Assembly (NCBI GenBank): GCA_039807445.1
Contig: JBDHRG010000044.1
Coordinates: 1 to 22,009, forward strand
Length of the DNA stretch: 22,009 nt
Direction: 5' to 3'
Source of the DNA: JBDHRG01 sp039807445
GTDB taxonomy: Bacteria > Pseudomonadota > Gammaproteobacteria > Competibacterales > Competibacteraceae
In this document: piece after piece, positions 6,594 through 12,935 of the stretch
Numbering within the stretch: position 1 is the stretch's first letter
How the letters are laid out: each line of letters begins with the position of its first letter
Program-made: the position numbers and the translations under genes
The notes under the pieces: model-generated
Told to the model about the DNA's origin: nothing
Database searches by the model: none
What the model saw: only the letters and a program-made list of their open reading frames with translations

Positions 6594-7613
6594 TTACCCG
6601 ATCTCGTACCTGCGCACCACCTGCTCGATCGCGCCGAAGATCGAGCGGCCCTCGGCGTCGAGCATCTCGATGCGCACGCGGTCGCCGAAACGCATGAACG
6701 GGGTCTGCGGCGCGCCGGCCTCGATCGTCTCGTACATGCGCACCTCGGCCAGGCAGCAGTAGCCGACGCCGCCGTTGGCGATGCTCGAGCCGTGCAGCGC
6801 GCCCTGCTTGTTCGAGACCGTGCCCGAGCCGATGATGCTGCCGGCCTCGAGCTCGCGCGTCTTCGCCACGTGCGCGATCAGCTGGCCGAAGTCGAAGGTC
6901 ATGTCGACCCCGGCGTTCGGGCAGCCGAAGGGCTCACCGTTGAGCTCGACCCGCAGCGGCAGGTGCACCTTGGCCTCCTTCCAGGCTGTGCCGAGCTCGC
7001 CCGGGGTGACTGCGACCGGCGAAAAGGCGCTGGCCGGCTTGGACTGGAAGAAGCCGAAACCCTTGGCCAGCTCGGCCGGAATCAGGTTGCGCAGCGAAAC
7101 GTCGTTGACCAGCATCACCAGCCTGACGGCCTCGCGTGCCTGCCCGGGCGTGGTGCCGATGGCGACGTCGCCGGTCACGACCGCGACCTCGGCCTCGAAG
7201 TCGATGCCCCAGTCTTCGCTGACGGCGAGGATCGGGTCGCGCGGGCTGACGAAGCTGTCCGAGCCGCCCTGATACATCAGCGGGTCGGTCCAGAACGATG
7301 GCGGCAGTTCGGCGCCGCGCGCGCGGCGCACCAGCTCGACGTGGTTGACGTAGGCCGAGCCGTCGGCCCACTGGTAGGCCCGCGGCAGCGGCGAGGCCAG
7401 CGCCTCGATCTCGAGCGCGAAGGCTTCGGGGCAGTCGTCGGCGTTGAGGCGCGCATAGACCGCCTCGAGTTCGGGCGCGAGCGCGTCCCAGTCGTCGAGC
7501 GCCGCCTGCAGCGTCGGTGCGACGTCGAGCACCGTCACCGCGCGGCTCAGGTCGCGCGACACCACCACCAGCAGTCCGTCGCGGCCGCCTTCTTTGAGCG
7601 TTGCCAGTTTCAT
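6594..7613 (-). CDS. Fumarylacetoacetate hydrolase family protein (short form)
   Basis: A 339-aa member of the FAH superfamily, likely hydrolysing fumarylacetoacetate or a substituted analogue to fumarate plus acetoacetate. Seen: DGSAYVNHVELV early, the acidic metal-site region DFEAEVAVVTGDV (two Glu), LVNDVSLRN (Asp ligand) and the C-terminal GSGTVSNKQGALHGSS loop. It is about 100 residues shorter than the classical FahA encoded at 16211 and belongs to the short bacterial form. ATG 7613 (MKLATLKEG) has GGAGA 8 nt upstream. It lies between the short dioxygenase-like gene and maiA in the minus operon, which makes it the hydrolase of that branch. Whether it prefers the unsubstituted substrate is unknown. 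Confidence 0.86.
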   Translation of the reverse strand: MKLATLKEGGRDGLLVVVSRDLSRAVTVLDVAPTLQAALDDWDALAPELEAVYARLNADDCPEAFALEIEALASPLPRAYQWADGSAYVNHVELVRRARGAELPPSFWTDPLMYQGGSDSFVSPRDPILAVSEDWGIDFEAEVAVVTGDVAIGTTPGQAREAVRLVMLVNDVSLRNLIPAELAKGFGFFQSKPASAFSPVAVTPGELGTAWKEAKVHLPLRVELNGEPFGCPNAGVDMTFDFGQLIAHVAKTRELEAGSIIGSGTVSNKQGALHGSSIANGGVGYCCLAEVRMYETIEAGAPQTPFMRFGDRVRIEMLDAEGRSIFGAIEQVVRRYEIG

Positions 7614-7671
7614 TGTCCGTTCTCCAGAGGCATGAGGGGCGAGTAGAGCAAGGGAAAGGCGGAGGAGCCGG

Positions 7672-7692
7672 CACCCCTCACCCCTCACCCCT
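7672..7692. repeat. Three tandem CACCCCT heptamers
   Basis: CACCCCT repeated three times without interruption (7672-7692) in the 98-nt spacer between the short dioxygenase gene and the fumarylacetoacetase-like gene. On the minus (transcribed) strand it reads AGGGGTG repeats. A related GAGGTGC doublet occurs at about 6520-6535 in the next spacer. Confidence 0.75.
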
Positions 7693-7711
7693 CACGGCGT
7701 AGCGCCGAATT

Positions 7712-8842
7712 TCACGTCCGCGACGGCTTCCACGAGTTGATGTAGTCGTGATTCTCCACGCCCTCGGGCATTTCGGCCAGGCTCACCGGGAAGCGCGTGT
7801 CGATCATGACCGCCACTTCATCGGTGTACTTGCGCTCGGACTTCTCCGCCATCGCGAAAGCCTTCGGATGCGGGCCGTGGATGAAGCCGGCCGGGTGCAG
7901 CGTCAGCATGCCGGGGCTGATGTTGTCGCGCGAGAAGAAGTTGCCGCGATGGTAGAAAATCGTTTCGTCGAACTCGTCGTTATTGTGGAAGAACGGCACC
8001 TTCAGCGCGCCCGGGTCGGACTCGATCGGCCGCGGCGCGAAGGTGCAGATCACCACCGTCTTCGACAGGAAGGTGGCGTGCGCGGTCGGCGGCAAATGAT
8101 AGCGATCCGACAGCATCTCGCGGATGTCGCGCCAGTTGAGCTTGACCGGCACGCAGTCGCCATGCCAGCCCACCGCGTCGAGCGGATTGAACGGGAAGGT
8201 GATCGTCGTGATCCGGTTCAGTCGCTTGACCCGGAGCCGGGTCTCGAACTCGCCCTGCTGCGCCTTGAAGCGGTCGTTGATCTTCGGCGTCTCGAGCACG
8301 GCCAGGTCGAACTGTGCGTGGCGGCCGACGATGCCGCGGTCCGGCAGCATATAGCTGTCCTCGGTCGCCTCGATCATCAGCACTTCGATCGGCTCGGCCG
8401 CCTCGATGCGCCAGGCGGTACCGCGCGGCATCAGGATGTAGTCGCCGTCGCGGAAACTCATGTGGCCGTAGTCGCAGAACAGATCGCCGCTGCCGGCGTG
8501 GAAGAACAGCAGATCGTCACCGTCGCCGTTGCGCACCAGGTGATCCATCTTGCCGCTGGCCTTCCACATGCGCACCTGCGTGTTGGCGTTACTCATGACC
8601 GTCGTCGCGGTCCACGGACACATTGCGTTCGCCGCCAGCTTGTTGAGGTCCAGGCAGTGCGGCTGCAGCGGACCGTCCCAGTCGATCCAGTCGGTCGGCT
8701 TGTGCGCGTGCAGGATATGGCTCGCCGCACCGAAAAAGCCTTCGCGCCCGTGCTCGCGCTCGTACAGCCCCTCCGGGATGTCGCAGTGCGCCTGTCTGTT
8801 GTAGATCCCTTCGACCTTCGGGAACGTGATCGCTTGTTTCAT
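7712..8842 (-). CDS. Homogentisate 1,2-dioxygenase-like ring-cleaving enzyme (short form)
   Basis: A 376-aa cupin-fold, Fe(II)-dependent dioxygenase related to homogentisate 1,2-dioxygenase but ~65 residues shorter than the classical HmgA at 14864 and clearly divergent from it. Candidate iron ligands are H286 (in FFHNNDEFDE), an adjacent acidic residue (D292 or E293) and a His in GFIHGPHP (H322 or H325), matching the H-x6-E...H layout of HmgA. WHGDC (226-230) is shared in type with WHGN of HmgA. ATG 8842 (MKQAITFPKVEG) has AGGA upstream. It follows the hydroxylase and DUF2783 genes in the minus operon, so its substrate is probably the 2,5-dihydroxyaryl acid made by that hydroxylase: homogentisate or a homologue. 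Expected product: maleylacetoacetate or analogue. Confidence 0.85.
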   Translation of the reverse strand: MKQAITFPKVEGIYNRQAHCDIPEGLYEREHGREGFFGAASHILHAHKPTDWIDWDGPLQPHCLDLNKLAANAMCPWTATTVMSNANTQVRMWKASGKMDHLVRNGDGDDLLFFHAGSGDLFCDYGHMSFRDGDYILMPRGTAWRIEAAEPIEVLMIEATEDSYMLPDRGIVGRHAQFDLAVLETPKINDRFKAQQGEFETRLRVKRLNRITTITFPFNPLDAVGWHGDCVPVKLNWRDIREMLSDRYHLPPTAHATFLSKTVVICTFAPRPIESDPGALKVPFFHNNDEFDETIFYHRGNFFSRDNISPGMLTLHPAGFIHGPHPKAFAMAEKSERKYTDEVAVMIDTRFPVSLAEMPEGVENHDYINSWKPSRT

Positions 8843-8867
8843 GTCTGCGGTTTCCTGGAGTGGGGGG

Positions 8868-9062
8868 TCACACGCCGTCACGGGCGATGCGCAGCGCTTC
8901 CAGCAGCGCCTCGTGGCTGCCGATCTGGTTGGCGAGCAAGAGGATCAAGCGCGCGTTGAGCTTCTGGCTCTGCTCGTCGCTCAGTTCGCGATGGGCTTCG
9001 ATCAGCGCCTCGTAGAAATCGTCGGGACGCTCGATGTTGGGATCGATGCGCAGGCTGCTCAT
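8868..9062 (-). CDS. DUF2783 small protein (MhaB-like coupling protein)
   Basis: A 64-aa DUF2783 protein: RPDDFYEALIEAHRELSDEQ then ARLILLLANQIG. It starts 3 nt after the stop of the FAD hydroxylase on the minus strand, and its SD (GGAGGT) lies in the end of that gene, so translation is probably coupled. By analogy with MhaB of the two-component 3-hydroxyphenylacetate hydroxylase, it is likely a small partner of the 9066-10733 flavoprotein needed to couple NAD(P)H use to hydroxylation. No metal-binding or redox motif is visible. It is very like the copy at 14625-14831 over its whole length, which shows that the two operons share ancestry. Confidence 0.88.
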   Translation of the reverse strand: MSSLRIDPNIERPDDFYEALIEAHRELSDEQSQKLNARLILLLANQIGSHEALLEALRIARDGV

Positions 9063-9065
9063 GAT

Positions 9066-10733
9066 TCAGACCTCCTGGGCGGTGGCGCGGGCGAGCGCGG
9101 CGCGCACGCGCTTGACGTCGAGTTCGCGCCAGCGCGCGGTGACGTGCTGGTCGGGGCGCAGCAGATAGGCGGTGCCGGGCTGGCCGTCCCAGCGCGCGGC
9201 GACCAGCCCCTTGCGGTCGACGACGTTGGCCACACCGGCCGGCAGCGCCAGCGGCTGCGGCGACACCACCAGCGGTTCGACGGCGATCGGCATGCCGCCC
9301 AGCGTCTGCAGCCCATCGAGCGTCGCGGCATCGGGCACGGCATCGCTGAAGACCAGCAGCTGGAAGCGGCCGCCGAGGCGGTCGATCAGCCAGCCGTCCC
9401 GGCCCTCGAGTTCGATCGGTGCGTCGCAGGCCGGCGCGCCGGGCACCAACCGTCCGTCGAAGGCATCGGCGTCGGGCGTGTTCAGCAGCGATTCGTGCAG
9501 CGTCGCCGGCATCGACAGCCGGCCGCTGTTGACCAGCGCGCGCGCGAACGGGTGGTGCTCGGACAGCTCGAGCACCGCGTCGCGGAAGATGCGGCTGACC
9601 TTGCTCTTGGGGGTGATGAAATCGGTCGAGCGGGTCGAGTTGCGGATGTTCTCGTCGGTGGCGTAGCCGCGCTCGACGTCGTAGCTGTCGAGCAGGCGCT
9701 CGGGCGCCTTGCCCTGCATCACCAGTGCCAGCTTCCAGGCGAGGTTGTCGGTGTCCTGGAAACCGCCATTGGCACCGCGCGCGCCGAAGGGCGACACCTG
9801 GTGCGCCGAGTCGCCGGCGAAGATCACCCGACCGTGGCGAAAGCGGTCCATCCGACGACACTGGAAAGTGTAGACGCTGACCCATTCGAGCTCGAACGGG
9901 CGGTCGTCGCCGAGCATCGCCTTGATCCGCGGGATCACCTTCTCGGGCTTCTTCTCTTCCTCGGGATCGACATCCCAGCCGAGCTGGAAGTCGATGCGCC
10001 AGACGTCGTCGGCCTGGCGGTGCAGCAGCGCCGACTGGTTGCGGTGGAACGGCGGGTCGAACCAGAACCAGCGCTCGGTGGGGAACTCGGCCTTCATCAC
10101 CACGTCGGCGATCAGGAAGCGATCCTTGAACACCTGCCCTCGGCTCTCCAGTCCGAGCATGCCGCGCACCGGCGAGCGCGCACCGTCGGCGACGATCAGC
10201 CAGTCGCAGGCCAGCCGATACGGCCCCTCGGGCGTCTCGATCGTCAGCTCGACGCCGTCGGCCTGCGGGCGCACGTCGACCACCTTGTTCTTCCAGCGCA
10301 CCTCGGCGCCGGGCAGCGCCTTCAGGCGCTCGAGCAGGTACTCCTCGAGGTAGTACTGCTGCAGGTTGATGAAGGCCGGACGCTTGTGCTCGGCCTCCGG
10401 CAGCAGATTGAACGAGTAGACCTGCTTGTCGCCGAAGAACACCTTGCCGACGTTCCAGGTGATGCCCTTGTCGACCGCGCGGCTGCCACAGCCGAGACGA
10501 TCGAGGATCTCGAGCGAGCGCTTGGCGTAGCAGACCGCACGCGATCCGACGCTGACGGTGTTGTCGTCGTCGAGCACGATCACCGGCACCTGCTGCTGGG
10601 CCAGATCGATCGCGGCGGCCATGCCCACCGGGCCGGCGCCGATCACGATCACGGGCCGGCGCATGGGGCTCGCGGCGTCCTGATCCGGCGAGCGGACGTA
10701 GTCGAAGACGGGGTTCTGGTACGTGCTGAGCAC
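9066..10733 (-). CDS. FAD-dependent aromatic hydroxylase (MhaA-like)
   Basis: A 555-aa class A flavoprotein monooxygenase. Motifs: GAGPVG at residues 32-37, VADGARSP with D183-G184, and FAGDSAH with G307-D308. It shares long identical blocks with the 12936 enzyme (for example RPAFINLQQYY, RWFWFDPPFH, VWRIDFQLGWD), so the pair are paralogues; the 932 enzyme is more distant. It probably hydroxylates a 3-hydroxyaryl acid para to the OH to give the 2,5-dihydroxy substrate of the dioxygenase encoded downstream. The start is GTG at 10733, supported by GAGGAG 8 nt upstream. It is the first large gene of the minus operon, behind the 57-aa mini-gene. Confidence 0.88.
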   Translation of the reverse strand: MLSTYQNPVFDYVRSPDQDAASPMRRPVIVIGAGPVGMAAAIDLAQQQVPVIVLDDDNTVSVGSRAVCYAKRSLEILDRLGCGSRAVDKGITWNVGKVFFGDKQVYSFNLLPEAEHKRPAFINLQQYYLEEYLLERLKALPGAEVRWKNKVVDVRPQADGVELTIETPEGPYRLACDWLIVADGARSPVRGMLGLESRGQVFKDRFLIADVVMKAEFPTERWFWFDPPFHRNQSALLHRQADDVWRIDFQLGWDVDPEEEKKPEKVIPRIKAMLGDDRPFELEWVSVYTFQCRRMDRFRHGRVIFAGDSAHQVSPFGARGANGGFQDTDNLAWKLALVMQGKAPERLLDSYDVERGYATDENIRNSTRSTDFITPKSKVSRIFRDAVLELSEHHPFARALVNSGRLSMPATLHESLLNTPDADAFDGRLVPGAPACDAPIELEGRDGWLIDRLGGRFQLLVFSDAVPDAATLDGLQTLGGMPIAVEPLVVSPQPLALPAGVANVVDRKGLVAARWDGQPGTAYLLRPDQHVTARWRELDVKRVRAALARATAQEV

Positions 10734-10762
10734 GGGATGGTCTCCTCTCTCCTTCCTCCGGG

Positions 10763-10783
10763 CGCCCGTCCTGCGGACGGGCG
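10763..10783 (-). promoter_or_regulatory. Intergenic hairpin before the hydroxylase
   Basis: CGCCCGTCC (10763-10771) and GGACGGGCG (10775-10783) form a perfect 9-bp stem with a 3-nt loop in the 103-nt spacer between the mini-gene and the GTG of the hydroxylase. No T-run; it may stabilise mRNA or attenuate transcription. Confidence 0.4.
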
Positions 10784-10836
10784 TACGTTCGGCGCCGGTG
10801 CGGACGCCTCGGCGGGCGCACCGGCGCCCGGGGCGC

Positions 10837-11010
10837 TCAGGACTCGAGCGACTCCCACATTTCCTTGTCGCGCTCGGCGGTCCAGATGCGCGGATCGCGG
10901 ATCCCCGAGGCCTCGTCGTAGGCGCGGGTCACGGCGCTGTCGGCGAGCTTGACGAAGCTGACCTGCTTCTCCTCGAGATCGGCTTGGAAAACGAACTTCT
11001 TCTGGCCCAT
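10837..11010 (-). CDS. 57-aa mini-protein: both ends of an MBL-fold protein joined in frame
   Basis: Too short for most gene finders but well supported: ATG at 11010 with SD GAGGTG 4 nt upstream, TGA at 10837-10839. Residues 9-25 (contain DLEEKQVSFVKLADSA) match residues 8-25 of the MBL-fold protein at 11915 (DVEEKQVSFEKLSDNA), and residues 26-56 (contain DPRIWTAERDKEMWESLE) match that protein's residues ~286-315 (DPRIWTAQRDKDMWQALE). The whole metallo-hydrolase core of ~260 residues is absent. It occupies the same position before the hydroxylase as the full MBL gene does in the opposite operon. So it is either an in-frame deletion remnant that is still translated, or a functional small protein that keeps only the terminal segments. 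No catalytic role is possible from what remains. Confidence 0.75.
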   Translation of the reverse strand: MGQKKFVFQADLEEKQVSFVKLADSAVTRAYDEASGIRDPRIWTAERDKEMWESLES

Positions 11011-11135
11011 CGATCACCTCGGCTCGCTGGTCCGGCTTCACGGGCCGGTACGGGATTTTGTTTTTTTCAAAACCAAGTTAGTTCGTTGTTTTATAATCTC
11101 CTTGTTCCCACAAAAAATAGTTGATATCGAAACTA
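11011..11135. promoter_or_regulatory. Divergent AT-rich promoter/operator region
   Basis: The only clearly AT-rich block in this part of the window, between the minus operon and the MarR gene. A perfect -10 hexamer TATAAT lies at 11092-11097 (plus strand; TATAAA on the minus strand), with no good -35. TTAGTTCG at 11078-11085 and CGAAACTAA at 11128-11136 are inverted copies of each other (one extra base). AGTTGATATCGAAACT (11119-11134) is a near-palindrome around GATATC. These are candidate MarR-protein sites controlling both directions. Confidence 0.5.
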
Positions 11136-11630
11136 ATGTCAAGCGAACCGTTGCCTCCGAACGATGAGGAACGCACCGAGGACTTCCGCCTCGACGCCTT
11201 CCTGCCCTACCGCTTCAACGTGCTGGCGGAGCTGATGAGCCGCTCGCTGGCGCTGATCTACCAGGACCGCTTCGGCATCAGCGTGCCCGAGTGGCGCGTA
11301 CTGGCGACGCTGGCGCGCGAATCGCCGCTGTCGGCCGGCGAGGTCGGCGCGCGCACGCAGATGGAAAAGGCGCGCGTCAGCCGCACGCTGGCACGGATGC
11401 TCGACGCCGGGCTGATCACCCGGCAGGTGGACGTGCGCGACAACCGCGTCGCGGTGCTGGCGCTGACCCGGCGCGGCCAGGAGCTGTTCCGGCGCATCAC
11501 ACCGCTGGCGCGGGAATGGGAAGAGCAACTGCTCGAGGGCATCGACGCAGCCGAGCGCGCCGCGTTCGGTGCGACCCTGGCCAAGCTGCGCGCACGGCTC
11601 GACGCGCTGCGCGGACGGGATACAGGCTAG
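11136..11630 (+). CDS. MarR-family transcriptional regulator
   Basis: A 164-aa winged helix-turn-helix protein. The wHTH spans about residues 60-115: PLSAGEVGART, recognition helix region KARVSRTLARMLDAGLI, then the wing with DVRDNRVAVLALTRRG, the MarR signature. MarR proteins usually repress nearby catabolic genes and release DNA on binding an aromatic ligand; here the likely targets are the two divergent homogentisate-type operons. ATG 11136 is chosen; a TTG start at 11121 is possible. No SD precedes ATG 11136, and its ATG overlaps the CGAAACTAA repeat, so autoregulation and leaderless or weak translation are plausible. The downstream MBL gene is 284 nt away. Confidence 0.85.
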   Translation: MSSEPLPPNDEERTEDFRLDAFLPYRFNVLAELMSRSLALIYQDRFGISVPEWRVLATLARESPLSAGEVGARTQMEKARVSRTLARMLDAGLITRQVDVRDNRVAVLALTRRGQELFRRITPLAREWEEQLLEGIDAAERAAFGATLAKLRARLDALRGRDTG

Positions 11631-11914
11631 GACGAGCAGGGGTAACGCCCTGCGCCCGGGTCGCGCCCTCGCCGGCCCGGAGCATCGGACTGCGGCGCTC
11701 GATCAAGGGGCGTCGCAGGCGGGCCCGCTTCACGCGAGCCTTCGGCTTATTCGGGGGAAGGCATCTTGGCTGATGCCGACTACGCTATCGGCACGACGGT
11801 CATCCTGCCAGCCCCGCCCCGACGGGAATTCATGCACCCACGCCGTTCCCCGGCCAAAGCCGAACTCGCACGGCATGCCGAACGACACCCAAGAAAACGC
11901 GAGGAGATCTGCTC
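11631..11914 (+). promoter_or_regulatory. Spacer before the plus-strand catabolic operon
   Basis: No gene in these 284 bases. A small hairpin (GAGCC-TTC-GGCTT) lies around 11739-11751. A separate promoter for the MBL-hydroxylase-hmgA-fahA operon is likely here, but I can point to no convincing -35/-10 pair. The SD of the next gene (GAGGAG 11901-11906) ends the spacer. Confidence 0.3.
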
Positions 11915-12898
11915 ATGAGCAAGCAATTCGCATCCCACGCCGACGTCGAGGAGAAGCAGGTCAGCTTCGAGAAGCTCTCCGACAACGCCTACGCCTACAC
12001 CGCCGAGGGCGATCCCAACACCGGCATCGTCATCGGCGATGACGCGGTGCTGGTTTCCGACACTCAGGCGACGCCGGTGATGGCCCAGGACGTCATCCGC
12101 CGCATCCGCAGCGTCACCGACAAACCGATCAAGTACGTGGTCATGACCCACTACCACGCCGTGCGGGTGCTCGGCGCCTCGGCCTACCAGGCGCAGCAGA
12201 TCATCGCCAGCCAGGACACCTACGACCTGGTCGTCGAGCGCGGCGAAGCGGACATGAAGAGCGAGATCGAGCGTTTCCCGCGGCTGTTCCAGGCCGTGGA
12301 GTCGGTGCCGGGGCTGACCTGGCCGACGATGACCTTCAAGGGCGAGATGACGCTGTGGCTGGGCTCGCTCGAGGTCAAGCTGCTGCAGCTCGGCCGCGGG
12401 CATACCAAGGGCGACACGGTGGTGTGGCTGCCGAGCCAGAAGATCCTGTTCTCGGGCGACCTGGTCGAGTACGACGCCACGCCATACTGCGGTGACGCCT
12501 ACTACGAAGACTGGCCCCGGACGCTGGACGCCATCGCCGCGCTCGCGCCCGAGCAGCTGGTGCCCGGGCGCGGTGCGGCGCTCACCACGCCCGGGCAGGT
12601 GCAGGCGGGGCTGGCCGGCACGCGGGCCTTCGTGAGCGAGCTCTACGCCCTGGTCAAGCAGGGGGCGGCGGCAGGCAAGGACCTGCGCACGGTGTACCGC
12701 GAGACCTACGACGCGCTCAAGCCCCGGTACGGCCAATGGGTGATCTTCGACCACTGCATGCCCTTCGATGTCTCGCGCGCCTACGACCTCGCTACCGGCT
12801 ATCCCGACCCGCGCATCTGGACGGCCCAGCGCGACAAGGACATGTGGCAGGCGCTGGAAGGGCACGAACCCCCGGCCTCGCTGCAGGGCGCCGAGTAG
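11915..12898 (+). CDS. MBL-fold protein with degenerate metal motif
   Basis: A 327-aa metallo-beta-lactamase-fold protein. The canonical THxHxDH motif is THYHAVR (residues 78-84): H79 and H81 are kept, but the Asp and His expected at 83 and 84 are Val and Arg. H163 (RGHTKGD) and D182 (FSGDLVE) remain. So one of the two metal sites is probably lost or changed; the enzyme may bind a single metal or be non-hydrolytic. The role is unknown; possibilities include lactone or thioester hydrolysis linked to aryl acids. The C-terminal extension DPRIWTAQRDKDMW is also found in the 57-aa mini-protein. The SD GAGGAG is 8 nt upstream of ATG 11915. First gene of the plus operon; the hydroxylase begins 37 nt after its stop. 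Confidence 0.84.
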   Translation: MSKQFASHADVEEKQVSFEKLSDNAYAYTAEGDPNTGIVIGDDAVLVSDTQATPVMAQDVIRRIRSVTDKPIKYVVMTHYHAVRVLGASAYQAQQIIASQDTYDLVVERGEADMKSEIERFPRLFQAVESVPGLTWPTMTFKGEMTLWLGSLEVKLLQLGRGHTKGDTVVWLPSQKILFSGDLVEYDATPYCGDAYYEDWPRTLDAIAALAPEQLVPGRGAALTTPGQVQAGLAGTRAFVSELYALVKQGAAAGKDLRTVYRETYDALKPRYGQWVIFDHCMPFDVSRAYDLATGYPDPRIWTAQRDKDMWQALEGHEPPASLQGAE

Positions 12899-12935
12899 TC
12901 GGCCCGACTGCTCCACTGAAGGTGAGGGCGATGTG

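Noticed and set aside
5286..7646. 786-codon plus-strand open frame across the secreted-protein, maiA and hydrolase region
   Set aside because: It runs through the tRNA terminator and antisense to two well-supported enzyme genes; composition is that of a shadow frame.
8826..10952. 708-codon plus-strand frame opposite the minus operon
   Set aside because: Antisense to DUF2783, hydroxylase and the mini-gene; no recognisable domain.
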